64,000 bases of DNA from Kofleriaceae bacterium (lineage in GTDB: Bacteria > Myxococcota_A > Polyangia > Haliangiales > Haliangiaceae). A program made the position numbers and the translations under genes. Positions 12,796-23,551 of the stretch are shown here, one piece after another. The notes under the pieces are model-generated. The model had not been told where the DNA came from. It was given only the letters and a program-made list of their open reading frames with translations, and made no database searches. The stretch lies in the NCBI GenBank assembly GCA_020633495.1, contig JACKDR010000018.1, forward strand, positions 1 through 64,000. The letters are read 5' to 3'. Every line of letters starts with the position of its first letter. Within the stretch, counting starts at the first letter, position 1.

Positions 12796-13131
12796 CTACA
12801 GCGCGACGTCGAGGCCGATCCGCTCCTTGACCACCCGCGCCACCGTCGCCCGCAGCTCGTCGCCGGTGCGGGACGCGCGCCAGCGGCCGTCGTCCTGCGG
12901 ATCGAAGTGCCAGGCGGTCGACACCGCCGCCATCCAGATCTGGCGGGCGGCGCGGTGGCTGTTGATGACCACCCGGGTGCCGTCGCGCAGATCGAGGCGC
13001 AGGATGCCGTCGCTGGTCCCGATCTCGATGTCGTCGGGGTCGACGTCGGACAGCTGGTCCTCGAGGAAGCGCAGCTCGGCCCGCGCCTGATCGTCGAACT
13101 GCTTCTCGTCCATCTCGGCCTGGTTGCTCAT
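12796..13131 (-). CDS. cyaY: CyaY, bacterial frataxin
   Basis: This is a 111-residue frataxin, the small iron-binding modulator of IscS in Fe-S cluster assembly. The first helix is acidic (DEKQFDDQARAELRFLEDQL, then SDVDPDDIE). The sheet carries the family signature VVINSHRAARQIWMAA followed by WHFDP. ATG at 13131 is chosen because AGGAG lies just before it; a longer reading from 13158 would add nine residues without a better site. The gene is 12 kb away from the isc operon at 26-32 kb, so it is regulated separately. It diverges from the kinase gene by about 85 bases. Confidence 0.88.
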   Translation of the reverse strand: MSNQAEMDEKQFDDQARAELRFLEDQLSDVDPDDIEIGTSDGILRLDLRDGTRVVINSHRAARQIWMAAVSTAWHFDPQDDGRWRASRTGDELRATVARVVKERIGLDVAL

Positions 13132-13215
13132 CGGGGGCTCCTGGACGCCTCTTACCACCGAAATCCGCTACTATCCACCAGTCGCCCGGATGGCGACCAT
13201 CGCCGGTCATCGGTC

Positions 13216-14730
<1,515 letters not shown>

Positions 14731-14739
14731 GCGAGCTCG

Positions 14740-15498
14740 ATGGCGCGCGCCAAGACGGCGACCAAGGCGACCGCCGGCCGCAAGCCGCGGGCGTCCAAGC
14801 CGCGGGCGCCCAAGCGCGCCGCCACGGCGCGCGCGACCCCGGCGCGCCCCCGCAAGACCCGCAAGCTCGGCCGCGCCACCTACCACCACGGCGATCTGCG
14901 GCGCGCGCTGGTCGACGCCGCGGTCGTGATCATCGCCGATCGCGGCGCCGAGGCGTTCACGCTGCGCGAGGCGGCGCGCCGGCTCGGCGTCAACCACCGC
15001 GCCGCGTACCGCCACTTCGCCGACAAGTCGTCGCTGCTGGCGGCGGTCGCCGAGCAGGGCTTCGCGGCGCTGATCGCGGGCACCCGCGCCGAGATCGCCG
15101 CCGCCGGCGCCAGCGACCCCGAGGAGCGCCTGCTCGCGATGGCGCGCGCCTACGTCGCGTTCGCCGACCAGCACCCCGCCCACTTCCGCGTCATGTTCGG
15201 GCCGCGCCTCAACGAGGCCGCCGATCAGCCGCTCGAGGCGCCGATCGCCGAGGCCTACGCCCTGCTCGAGGCCGAGATCCGCGCCGCGATCGCGCGCGCC
15301 GCCGGCGATCCGGGCGACGACGACGTCACCGACGCGCTGGTCGCGTTCTGGGCGGTGGTCCACGGCCTCGCCAGCCTGGTGCTGATGAAGCGGGTCAGGG
15401 TCCGCCGCGACCAGCTGCCGGCGTGGATCGACCGGGTCACGCGCCTGGCGGTCCGCGGCGTCACCGCGCGCGGCATGAGCGCCGACACCTTGATCTGA
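14740..15498 (+). CDS. TetR-family regulator with a histone H1-like N-terminal tail
   Basis: This 252-residue regulator has its HTH at about residues 48-95 (GDLRRALVDAAVVIIADRG, then LREAARRLGVNHRAAYRHF). The ligand domain fits the TetR_C_13/WHG type, with HPAHFRVMFGP and FWAVVHGLASLVL. Unusually, the first 46 residues are a tail of Ala, Lys, Arg and Pro like histone H1 or AlgP. The tail would bind DNA without specificity. The gene begins nine bases after the kinase stop, so they are probably one operon. The regulated gene is unknown. The next gene, a convergent beta-barrel gene, is a candidate but only by position. Confidence 0.88.
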   Translation: MARAKTATKATAGRKPRASKPRAPKRAATARATPARPRKTRKLGRATYHHGDLRRALVDAAVVIIADRGAEAFTLREAARRLGVNHRAAYRHFADKSSLLAAVAEQGFAALIAGTRAEIAAAGASDPEERLLAMARAYVAFADQHPAHFRVMFGPRLNEAADQPLEAPIAEAYALLEAEIRAAIARAAGDPGDDDVTDALVAFWAVVHGLASLVLMKRVRVRRDQLPAWIDRVTRLAVRGVTARGMSADTLI

Positions 15499-15516
15499 GC
15501 GAGGCGACGCGGTCGG

Positions 15517-16170
15517 TCAGAGGTCGCGGCCGAGGTGCAGCCCGACGCCCCAGGTGTTCATCGGCGCGACGACCTCGCCGAGCGCGGTGGTCGTCAGCAC
15601 CAGGTCCTCGGCGCTGGTCATGCGGAAGGTCAGCCGCGCGTCGACGACGTAGCGGCCGAACCGGTACGCGGCGCCGAGGCCGACCGGCAGCTGGACCAGA
15701 TCGTCGTGGTCCTTGACGTTGGCCCCCATGGCGCTGGTACCGGTGACGTCGTAGCGGCGCCAGCCGGCGCCGACGAACACGAACGGGGTGACCGGGCGCG
15801 GCGTGATGAAGTTGGCGCGGACCAGGATCTCGAGGCCGTTGCTGACCAGGGTCGCGTCGTCGGTCGGGTCCGAGGTGGCCATCGACGACACCGTGCCGAC
15901 GTAGCCGGCCTCGAAGCCGATGTACGAGCGGGTCCCGGCCTCGGCGCGGACGTCCCAGCTGCCGGCGACGCCGCCGGAGTCGCGCATCTGGGCGCCGGCG
16001 AAGCCCTCGACGCCGCCGCCGACCGACACGGCCAGGCCGGCGGGGCCATCGGAGCCGGCGTCGTCGGGCTCGGCGCCGGCCACGCCCGGGCTCGCCAGGC
16101 ACAACCCGCCGACACCGCCCGCCACGAGGCCCAGCCTGAGAAGAGTTCGGTGGAGCGATGGGGACGTCAT
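15517..16170 (-). CDS. Outer-membrane beta-barrel protein (OmpA/OmpX-like fold)
   Basis: This is a 217-residue exported protein. Residues 1-33 form a signal peptide ending near PGVAGAEP. After an Asp/Ser linker the chain shows alternating strands with aromatic girdle residues, as in SYIGFEAGYVGTV, PFVFVGAGWRRYDV and LPVGLGAAYRFGRYVVDAR. It ends in GVGLHLGRDL. Eight strands can be counted, which fits a small barrel. The function could be a porin-like or adhesion role, but no specific family is recognised. It converges with the tetR gene (18-base gap). The ATG at 16170 is followed upstream by about 200 bases in which I see no gene. Confidence 0.78.
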   Translation of the reverse strand: MTSPSLHRTLLRLGLVAGGVGGLCLASPGVAGAEPDDAGSDGPAGLAVSVGGGVEGFAGAQMRDSGGVAGSWDVRAEAGTRSYIGFEAGYVGTVSSMATSDPTDDATLVSNGLEILVRANFITPRPVTPFVFVGAGWRRYDVTGTSAMGANVKDHDDLVQLPVGLGAAYRFGRYVVDARLTFRMTSAEDLVLTTTALGEVVAPMNTWGVGLHLGRDL

Positions 16171-16369
16171 GGCCGGGAGTCACAGCATCGGCCGTGCCAT
16201 CCGCCAGGCGGCCAGACCGCCCCTGGGAGCCCCGGATCGGCCTCGGACGCGCATCGGGCGCGCGCAGCGACTGCGCGGCGCGCACGGGCTGCGTCATCCC
16301 CGCGCCCGCGCGAGACCGCTTCGTCGTTGCCACCGGCGCGCGACGACCGCCGGCTCGCCGCGCAGCCGC

Positions 16370-17152
16370 TCAGCCCGCCGACGCCGCGGCGGTCGGCGCG
16401 AGCCCGATGTAGCCCATGTGGACGCCGCCGGCCTTGCCGTCGCGGCGGTAGCTGAAGAAGCGCGCCGGCTCGCACCGCGTGCACGGCGGCGCCGCGTCGA
16501 CGTGCGCGGCGTCGACGCCGGCGCGGGCCAGCACCGCCAGGGTCGCGACCCGCAGATCGAGGTGATCCTTGCGCGGCCCGGCCACGACGAGCCCCGGCAG
16601 CTCGCCGAACGCGGCGCGGAACTCGGCGACGACCTCGGGGCCGACCTCGAAGCAGCACGGCCCGATCGACGGACCGAGCGCGACCCGGATGTCCCCGGGG
16701 CGGGCGCCGAGCTCGACCATGCGGGCCACGACGTTGGCGGCGACGCCGCCGACGGTGCCGCGCCAGCCGGCGTGGCAGGCGCCGCACACCCGCGCCACCG
16801 GGTCGGCGAACACCATCGGGATGCAGTCGGCGGCGAACGCGCCCAGCACCGGCCCGGGGTGATCGCAGACCAGGCCGTCGAACTCGGGTGGGTCGGGCAG
16901 CGGCTCGCCGACCCGCCACACCTCGGTGCCGTGGACGTGCTTGGTGACCTGGAGCTGGTCCGGGTCGTAGCCGACGTGGGCGGCGAGGATGCGCCGGTTG
17001 CGATCGACGGTCTCGGGATCATCACCCCAGCGCATGCCGAGGTTGAGCGAGGCCCGCGGCCCGGTCGACACCCCGCCGGTGCGCTCGGGGAAGCCGTGCA
17101 GGAAGCCGTCCGGGATCACCGGAGATCGATAGATGCGGATGTCGTCCGCCAT
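16370..17152 (-). CDS. pgeF: PgeF/YfiH family multicopper-type purine nucleoside enzyme
   Basis: This 260-residue protein belongs to the YfiH (DUF152, laccase-domain) family. The family has adenosine deaminase/phosphorylase activity and, in E. coli, peptidoglycan editing activity. Zinc-binding residues are visible: the His in KHVHGTEV, the Cys in AFAADCIPM and the His in ACHAGWRGT. The stretch LGPSIGPCCFEVG is typical of the family. The ATG at 17152 is chosen by fit to the family start. Usual length is about 250, so it is complete. It diverges from the SDR gene with 102 bases between starts. Membership is firm; the physiological substrate is less so. Confidence 0.9.
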   Translation of the reverse strand: MADDIRIYRSPVIPDGFLHGFPERTGGVSTGPRASLNLGMRWGDDPETVDRNRRILAAHVGYDPDQLQVTKHVHGTEVWRVGEPLPDPPEFDGLVCDHPGPVLGAFAADCIPMVFADPVARVCGACHAGWRGTVGGVAANVVARMVELGARPGDIRVALGPSIGPCCFEVGPEVVAEFRAAFGELPGLVVAGPRKDHLDLRVATLAVLARAGVDAAHVDAAPPCTRCEPARFFSYRRDGKAGGVHMGYIGLAPTAAASAG

Positions 17153-17254
17153 GCTCCTCGTTACACCGGATGGGCCGCGCGGGCCACTCCCGGCCACCGC
17201 GCCGATCGGGGTGTATGGTGACCTCGGCCGCCAGCCGCGGCCGAGGAGGCCAGC

Positions 17255-18157
17255 GTGTCCGAGATCCGCTTCGACAACCGCGTCGCGATCATCACCGGGG
17301 CCGGCGGCGGCCTGGGCAGGACCTACGCCCTGGAGCTGGCGCGCCGCGGCGCCCGCGTCGTCGTCAACGACCTCGGCGGCGCCACCGACGGCAGCGGCAG
17401 CTCGACCACCGCCGCCGATCGGGTCGTCGACGAGATCCGCGCCGCCGGCGGCCAGGCGGTGGCCAGCCACGACTCGGTCGCGACCCCGGCGGGCGGCGCC
17501 GCCATCGTCGAGACCGCGGTGCGCGAGTTCGACGGCGTCGACATCGTCATCAACAACGCCGGGATCCTGCGCGACCGCACCTTCGCCAAGCTGGCGCCCG
17601 CGGATCTCGACGCGGTGCTCGACGTCCACCTGCGCGGCGCGTTCCACGTGTCGCAGCCGGCGTTCCGGGTCATGAAGGATCGCGGCTACGGTCGCTTCCT
17701 GTTCACGTCGTCGGGCGCCGGCATCTTCGGCAACTTCGGCCAGAGCAACTACGGCGCCGCCAAGATGGGCCTGGTCGGGCTGTCCAACGTGCTCGCCGTC
17801 GAGGGCGCGCGCGGCAACATCAAGTCCAACGTGATCGCGCCGATCGCGCGGACCCGGATGACCGAGCAGCTGCTGGGCCCGCTGGCCGAGCTGCTCGACC
17901 CCGAGCAGGTCATGCCGCTGGCCTGCTACCTGGTCTCCGACGAGTGCAACCTGACCCACGAGGTCTTCTCGGTGGGCGGCGGTCGCTACGCGCGCATCTT
18001 CATCGGCCTGTGCCAGGGCTGGGTCGCCGGCAAGGGCGAGCGGCCGTCGCTCGAGGACGTCCGCGATCACATGAAGTCGATCATGAGCACCGACGGCTTC
18101 ATCATCCCCGGCGCGATCAACGACGAGATGGCGGTCCTGATGAGCGCGCTGCGCTAG
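17255..18157 (+). CDS. Short-chain dehydrogenase of the peroxisomal-type hydroxyacyl-CoA dehydrogenase branch
   Basis: This is a 300-residue SDR. The Rossmann motif is TGAGGGLGR, the NNAG motif is IVINNAGILRD, and the catalytic Ser-Tyr-Lys sit in FTSSG and SNYGAAKMG. The VVNDLGG acidic turn points to NAD. The pattern GILRDRTFAKL and the long C-terminal extension (about residues 205-300) match the D-specific 3-hydroxyacyl-CoA dehydrogenase domain of multifunctional enzyme 2 (HSD17B4-like). The likely role is fatty acyl or side-chain beta-oxidation. The GTG start at 17255 follows GAGGAGG at 17243-17249. No hydratase or thiolase gene lies next to it, so the pathway is uncertain. Confidence 0.88.
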   Translation: MSEIRFDNRVAIITGAGGGLGRTYALELARRGARVVVNDLGGATDGSGSSTTAADRVVDEIRAAGGQAVASHDSVATPAGGAAIVETAVREFDGVDIVINNAGILRDRTFAKLAPADLDAVLDVHLRGAFHVSQPAFRVMKDRGYGRFLFTSSGAGIFGNFGQSNYGAAKMGLVGLSNVLAVEGARGNIKSNVIAPIARTRMTEQLLGPLAELLDPEQVMPLACYLVSDECNLTHEVFSVGGGRYARIFIGLCQGWVAGKGERPSLEDVRDHMKSIMSTDGFIIPGAINDEMAVLMSALR

Positions 18158-18275
18158 CTTGGCGCCGGTCCCCGATCCGGGTACACCCCGGGGCGTCGGC
18201 GGCGGCCCGCGCGGCCGCCGCGTCGGCGCCGCCGCCCCCTCCCTGGCGTTCCCCGCGCCGTGGTACGGTCGCGTC

Positions 18276-19040
18276 ATGATCGCCTTCGAGGAGCTGTCCG
18301 CCGCGCTGGACCGCTGGCGCACCCGCAACGGCCTGCCGCTGGCCACCGTCGAGGTCCCGGCCTCGGCGGCGCGGGAGATGGCACCCCTGCCGGTCGCCGC
18401 GGCCGCTGCGACGATGCCGCGACCCGGCACCGACGGTGACGTGGTGTCGCTGGGCGACGCCGACGTCGTCGACGACGCCGATCTGTACGCCGACGAGGGC
18501 GACGACTTCGCGATGAGCTTCGCCGGCAACCCGGTCGGCGCCGTGGCCGGTCAGATCGGCGGATCCGCACCCGACGCCTACGGCGACGCCGGCGTCGCGG
18601 CGCCCGACGAGGCGACCTCGATCGGCGCGATGCCCGCGCCCTACGCCGCCGCGCCGGACGGCTACGCCGCCCCCGACCCCTACGCCGCCGCCCCCGACCC
18701 CTACGCCGCCGCGCCGGACGGCCACGCCGCCCCCGACCCCTACGGCGCCGCCCCCGACCCCTACGCCGCCGCGCCCGAGGCGGAGGCGGCCTACCCGGCC
18801 GAGGGCCAGCCTGGCTGGGTCGACCCGGCCTACGGCGAGCCCGGCGATCCCGAGCCCGTCGCGGGCTACGCCGACGCCGTCGCGGCCGCGGATCCCGACG
18901 ACGACTACGCCAACATGCCGCCGACCCCCCCGCCGCCGGCGCCGCCCGGCTACGACACGCTCGACGGCGGCGACGACGTCATCGAGGAGCTGCCGGCTCC
19001 CGAGGACGCGACCGTGGTCGGCGACGACGACCGCCGGTGA
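18276..19040 (+). CDS. Disordered Ala/Pro/Tyr/Asp protein with PYAAAPD repeats
   Basis: This is a 254-residue hypothetical protein. Only the first 30 residues (FEELSAALDRWRTRNGLPL) look like a short helix-forming segment. The rest is acidic and disordered. A stretch from about residue 120 to 168 repeats PYAAAPD/GYAAPD heptads, and a Pro-rich patch follows near residue 225. There is no signal peptide. The ATG at 18276 is six bases after TACGGT (18264-18269), which could be a -10 box for a leaderless transcript, though no good -35 is seen. Its end overlaps the next gene's start by four bases. Function unknown. Confidence 0.6.
   Translation: MIAFEELSAALDRWRTRNGLPLATVEVPASAAREMAPLPVAAAAATMPRPGTDGDVVSLGDADVVDDADLYADEGDDFAMSFAGNPVGAVAGQIGGSAPDAYGDAGVAAPDEATSIGAMPAPYAAAPDGYAAPDPYAAAPDPYAAAPDGHAAPDPYGAAPDPYAAAPEAEAAYPAEGQPGWVDPAYGEPGDPEPVAGYADAVAAADPDDDYANMPPTPPPPAPPGYDTLDGGDDVIEELPAPEDATVVGDDDRR
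18633..18777 (+). repeat. In-gene tandem repeat coding for (P)YAAAPD units
   Basis: Units of 21 bases (ccctacgccgccgccccc-gac type) are repeated about six times inside the disordered-protein gene, alternating with GYAAPD and GHAAPD variants. The codon-level sequence is nearly identical between units, which points to recent slippage or unequal exchange. Confidence 0.75.
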
Positions 19041-20059
19041 GCCGCCGCTGGCGCCTCGCCGGCTCGCCCGGTCAGGCTCGGATCGTCGACGCGGCGCCGT
19101 GCCCGGCGCCGTCGCCGGCGAGTGACGACCTCGCCGTCATCGAGGTCGAGGCGGTCAGCCTCGGGCCGCTACCGTGGGCGCGCGACGCCGCCTGCCCCGG
19201 CCTGGCGGTGGTCGGCCAGGTCGTCGAGGCCGGCCCGGGCGGCCGCCACGTCGACGGCCGGCGCGTGCTGGTCGGGACCCACCACCCGTGCGGCGAGTGC
19301 GACGTGTGCCGCCGCGGCGGCGCCGCGGTGTGCCCGCAGCGCCGCGCCCTCGGCGTCGACCAGGGCGGCCTGGCCGAGCGCGTCGTCGTGCCGGCGCGCT
19401 GGCTGGTCGCGCTCGACGGCGAGCTCGCGGTGCCCGGCGCCGCCGCCGCGGTGGTGCTCGGCCACGACGCCGCGCTGGCGTACGCGCTGTACGCGCGGGC
19501 CGGCGTCGGGCCGCGCGAGCCCACCGTCGTCGTCGGCGACGACGCGACCGCGCGCCTGCTGGTCGACGTGCTCGCCGCCAAGAGCGCGCCCCCCGGTCGT
19601 CATCACCGACGACGCGGCGCTGGCCGGTCACGCCGAGGCCCGCGGCGGCGCCGCCCTGGCGCCGGCGCCGGACGCGTCGCTGCCGACGCGGCTCGCCGCG
19701 CTGCTGGCGGCGCGCGGCCACGGCGCGCGACCGGCGCGCCTGTTCGAGACCAGCGGCGGCGCGGCGGCGCGCGCGCCGCGCGGTCGCGCTGGCCGGTCCG
19801 CGCGCGACCCTGACCCTGGCGGCGCCGCCGGGCGCCGCCAGCGCTCGACCTCGCGACCGCGCTGGCCGACGAGGTCGCGGTGGTCGGGGTCGCCGGCTGC
19901 CACCCGGATCTGCTGCCCGAGCTGGTGGCGCTGGCGGTCCGCGGCGAGCTCGACGTCGCCGGCGCGGCCGCGGTGGTGACGCTCGACGGCCTGGCCGCGG
20001 CGGTCGACGCGCGGGCGACGACCACCGCGCCGACCGCGCTGGTGGTCGACCTGCGCTGA
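19037..20059 (+). pseudogene. Zinc alcohol dehydrogenase relative (MDR family), frame-broken three times
   Basis: Read from the GTG at 19037, the first 185 residues look like a medium-chain dehydrogenase. They include the structural zinc site CGECDVCRRGGAAVC (C-x2-C-x2-C-x7-C). The N-terminal catalytic-zinc motif (Cys in CGTD/CHTD) is missing. The sensible protein then moves by one base after the C6 run at 19589-19594 (giving PVVITDDAALAGHAEARGG). It moves again near 19770-19785 (AVALAGPRATLTLAAPPGA) and again near 19835-19841 (ALDLATALADEVAVVGVAG). It stops at TGA 20057-20059 back in the first frame. Each step equals one extra base. It may be a decaying gene or carry assembly indels. If real as drawn, the product ends at 19813 with a nonsense tail. 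Confidence 0.6.
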
Positions 20060-20084
20060 CGCCGACCGGCCGGCCCGGCGCCGC

Positions 20085-21875
20085 CTACAGCACGAACGCG
20101 AGGACGACGCCGATCGCGATCAGCACGCCGACGCCGATCACGATGAAGATGACGTTGCGGCCGCCCTTCATCTCGCCGACCAGCTCGCGCTCGGACACCG
20201 ACGCGGCCGGGCTGACCTGATCGTCGCGGATCGCGTTCATCATCGACGTCGAGCCGGTCCGCAGGCTGTACTTCTCGGCGTCGCTGCCGCTGATCGTCCC
20301 GTCGTCGGTGTAGCGATCGTCGATGGGCAGCGTGTCGGCCTTGTCGACCGCGTTGACGTCGCTGGCGGCCTCCTCGGCCGCGGCGGCGTCGAGCTCGCCC
20401 TTCTTGAACCACATCGTCTCGCGGAACTTGCCCTTGGCGTCCTTCTTCTTGTCCTTCTTGGCCTCGTCCGCCTTCTTCTTGCCGGCGGCGCCACCGCCGA
20501 CCTTGGGCGCCGCGACGCTGGGCGCCGCGGGCGCGGCCGGAGCCGCCTGCGCCGCCGCCGCGCCCATCGGCGCCGCGGCCTCGCGCATCGCCGCGGCGGG
20601 CGCGGCCCAGGGCGACGCCGGCTGCGCGGGCGCGGGCGCGGCGACCGGTGCAGGCGCAGGCGCAGGCGCGGCGACCGGCGCCGACGCGAGCGCAGCGACC
20701 GGCGCGGGTGCAGCGACCGGCGCCGACGGCTCCGCCGGCAGCGGCGAGCCCGTCTGCGGCATCGTCATGTCGTGGGCGATCGACGCGGTCGCGACCGCGT
20801 GATCGAGCGCCGCGGCGTCACGCAGCGCCTCGGCCGGGATCGCGACGTCCATCTGCTTGGTGCGGGCCTCGTTGGCCGGCCCCGACGCCCCGGCGCCGAA
20901 GCCGCCGAAGCCCATCAGCGTCTGCGCCAGCTCCTTGGGCTTGCCGGCCTTGCCGAACGGCGCGGTCGAGCCGACGCCGCCCTCGGGCCCGCGCGCGACC
21001 CGCTCGATCTCGTCGATGAACTGGCGCAGCGTCAGGTAGCGCCGCGCGGCGTTGCGCTCGAGCGACTTGCCGACCACGCCGTCGACGTCGGCGCCGAGCG
21101 CGGCGTGCTTCGACGGCGGATCGACCTGCCCGGCCAGGTGCGCCTGCAGGACCTCGTCGACGGCGCCGACGTGCGGCGGCCGGCCGGTGAGCAGGAAGTA
21201 GTAGATCGCGCCCAGCGAGTAGATGTTGCCGCGCTGATCGACCGGCTTGCCCTCGATGGCCTCGGGGGCGACGTACTCGGCGACGCCGGCGGCGCGGGCC
21301 CCCGGCGTCGGCACGCAGAAGTTGATCAGCTTGATGTTGGCCTGGGTGACCAGGATGTTCTTGGGCGACAGGTCGCGGTGGACGACGCCGACCTTGGCGG
21401 CCTCGATGAGGCCCTCGCCGATCGCGACCACCAGCTCGCTGGCGCGCTGGGCGTCGACCGGGCCGCTGGCGCCGATGAGCTCGCCCAGATCGCGGGCGCC
21501 CTCGACCAGCTCGGTCGCGATGAACAGCTGCTCGCCGGTGCGGCCCGAGCCCAGCACGCGCACGACCGCCGGGTGCTGGACCCGCTCGAGCTGCTTGAGC
21601 TCGCGCTCGATGCGCTGCGCGACCGCGGGGATCGCCATGACCTCCGCGGACACCAGCTTGATCGCCACCGCGGCGCCGTCCTTGCGGTCGACCGCGCGGT
21701 GCACGGGCCCCGTGGTGCTGCCACCGATCTGGGGGCCGAGCTCGAAGCGACCGCCGATCAGGCCGTCGGTGGCCGGAGAAGCCGGCTCGTCGGCTGCCAC
21801 CAGCCGCCCCGCGTCCACGGGGCAGAAGTTGGCGTCATCAGCGAAGTTTTTTCCGCACTTGGGGCAGCGCTTCAT
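20085..21875 (-). CDS. Zinc-ribbon Ser/Thr kinase homologue with NFC in place of DFG (probable pseudokinase)
   Basis: This 596-residue protein starts MKRCPKCGKNF. An N-terminal zinc-ribbon-like motif CPKC...FCPVD (Cys4, 7, 18) opens it. The kinase domain (about 45-300) has an altered glycine loop (IGGSTTGPVHRA), the Lys in VAIKLV and the catalytic loop HRDLSPKN. The magnesium-binding DFG is replaced by NFC (KLINFCVPT), and the loop Lys by Ser. A long Ala/Pro linker follows, then a Lys-rich patch. A single C-terminal membrane helix (about 575-594, IFIVIGVGVLIAIGVVL) ends it. This tail-anchored layout with a degraded active site suggests signalling by binding rather than catalysis. That is inference. 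Confidence 0.85.
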   Translation of the reverse strand: MKRCPKCGKNFADDANFCPVDAGRLVAADEPASPATDGLIGGRFELGPQIGGSTTGPVHRAVDRKDGAAVAIKLVSAEVMAIPAVAQRIERELKQLERVQHPAVVRVLGSGRTGEQLFIATELVEGARDLGELIGASGPVDAQRASELVVAIGEGLIEAAKVGVVHRDLSPKNILVTQANIKLINFCVPTPGARAAGVAEYVAPEAIEGKPVDQRGNIYSLGAIYYFLLTGRPPHVGAVDEVLQAHLAGQVDPPSKHAALGADVDGVVGKSLERNAARRYLTLRQFIDEIERVARGPEGGVGSTAPFGKAGKPKELAQTLMGFGGFGAGASGPANEARTKQMDVAIPAEALRDAAALDHAVATASIAHDMTMPQTGSPLPAEPSAPVAAPAPVAALASAPVAAPAPAPAPVAAPAPAQPASPWAAPAAAMREAAAPMGAAAAQAAPAAPAAPSVAAPKVGGGAAGKKKADEAKKDKKKDAKGKFRETMWFKKGELDAAAAEEAASDVNAVDKADTLPIDDRYTDDGTISGSDAEKYSLRTGSTSMMNAIRDDQVSPAASVSERELVGEMKGGRNVIFIVIGVGVLIAIGVVLAFVL

Positions 21876-21903
21876 GAGGCGGGCGTCCCTTGCAATTGCG
21901 CGA

Positions 21904-21932
21904 ATCGTAAGGATATCCGGACGGATTTGCAA
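21904..21932 (-). promoter_or_regulatory. Predicted promoter of the zinc-ribbon kinase homologue
   Basis: On the minus strand TTGCAA (complement of 21927-21932), 17 bases and TACGAT (complement of 21904-21909) give a good sigma70-type match. The start of transcription would be near 21897 and the leader about 22 bases. It lies 38 bases from the opposed promoter of the small basic protein. Confidence 0.55.
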
Positions 21933-21970
21933 CATCGCCACCGGGTCGATTCCCGAGTGCGGTCGCGAGG

Positions 21971-21999
21971 TTGACAGCAGGCGCTGCTCCGGTTAGAGA
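21971..21999 (+). promoter_or_regulatory. Strong predicted promoter of the small basic protein
   Basis: A consensus TTGACA (21971-21976), exactly 17 bases and TAGAGA (21994-21999) precede the 57-residue gene. Transcription would start near 22006, leaving a short leader that contains GAAGGAG at 22013-22019. A perfect -35 hexamer is rare in DNA this rich in G and C, so the match is notable. Confidence 0.6.
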
Positions 22000-22026
22000 T
22001 CGCGGCTCTCGCGAAGGAGCCGGACC

Positions 22027-22200
22027 ATGGCCTCGTTTACCAAGATCAGCGAAACCAAGCGCAAGCGCAACCACCGCAACATGGGCCGTCGCCGCAAGGC
22101 GGCGCTCAGCCGCCGCTCGACCCTGACCGCCGCCGAGCTGTTCGCCGCGTGCGGCGAGCCGGGCAAGCCCGCGCCGGTCGCCGCGCCCACCACCAAGTGA
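22027..22200 (+). CDS. 57-residue highly basic protein
   Basis: This short gene reads MASFTKISETKRKRNHRN and continues MGRRRKAALSRRS, then an Ala/Pro tail with one Cys. About one third of the first 36 residues are Lys or Arg. Support comes from the strong promoter upstream, the GAAGGAG ribosome binding site seven bases before ATG, and codon use that matches the neighbours. Small Arg/Lys-rich proteins of this layout occur widely in Myxococcota and are suspected to bind RNA or the ribosome. No function is established here. A nine-bp hairpin lies 60 bases after the stop. Confidence 0.75.
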   Translation: MASFTKISETKRKRNHRNMGRRRKAALSRRSTLTAAELFAACGEPGKPAPVAAPTTK

Positions 22201-22260
22201 CCCGCGGCTGGCCACGGCCAGCCCCGCCACGTCCCGGCGCCCGACGCGGGCGCCCCCTCG

Positions 22261-22283
22261 CAGGCTGCTGAACAAGCAGCCTG
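22261..22283 (+). terminator. Perfect 9-bp hairpin, possible terminator
   Basis: CAGGCTGCT-GAACA-AGCAGCCTG forms a perfect stem with a five-base loop. It lies 60 bases after the small basic-protein gene. The bases after it (TCCGGCGTTT) hold only a weak T run, so termination may depend on other factors. It is symmetric and could also serve the minus strand. Confidence 0.45.
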
Positions 22284-22337
22284 TCCGGCGTTTCGGCGCC
22301 GCCGCGGCGTCACGCCGCCCGGGGCGAGGCGCACCTC

Positions 22338-22403
22338 GAGCGCTCGACCGACAGCCGTCGGAGAGCTGCCGCAAGACGAACCGGGACGCGTCGCCGGGTC
22401 GAC
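22338..22403 (+). repeat. 66-bp interspersed repeat, copy 1
   Basis: This noncoding 66-base stretch recurs in reverse orientation at 42439-42504 with seven mismatches and no gaps. The core CTGCCGCAAGACGAACCGGG is identical in both. Both copies lie in intergenic DNA. See the finding on this repeat. Confidence 0.75.
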
Positions 22404-22423
22404 CTGCGGCGGGACCGGCCTGG

Positions 22424-23524
<1,101 letters not shown>

Positions 23525-23551
23525 CAGTTCACTCCTCGTCGGGCGACCGGC

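Noticed and set aside
12259..13215. Upstream extension of the HGD kinase frame
   Set aside because: It would run antisense through the frataxin and TerB-like genes. The kinase-type N terminus begins at ATG 13216.
16158..16412. 84-codon plus-strand frame between the beta-barrel gene and pgeF
   Set aside because: Composition is Arg/Pro/Ala without pattern, no ribosome binding site, and it overlaps pgeF antisense.
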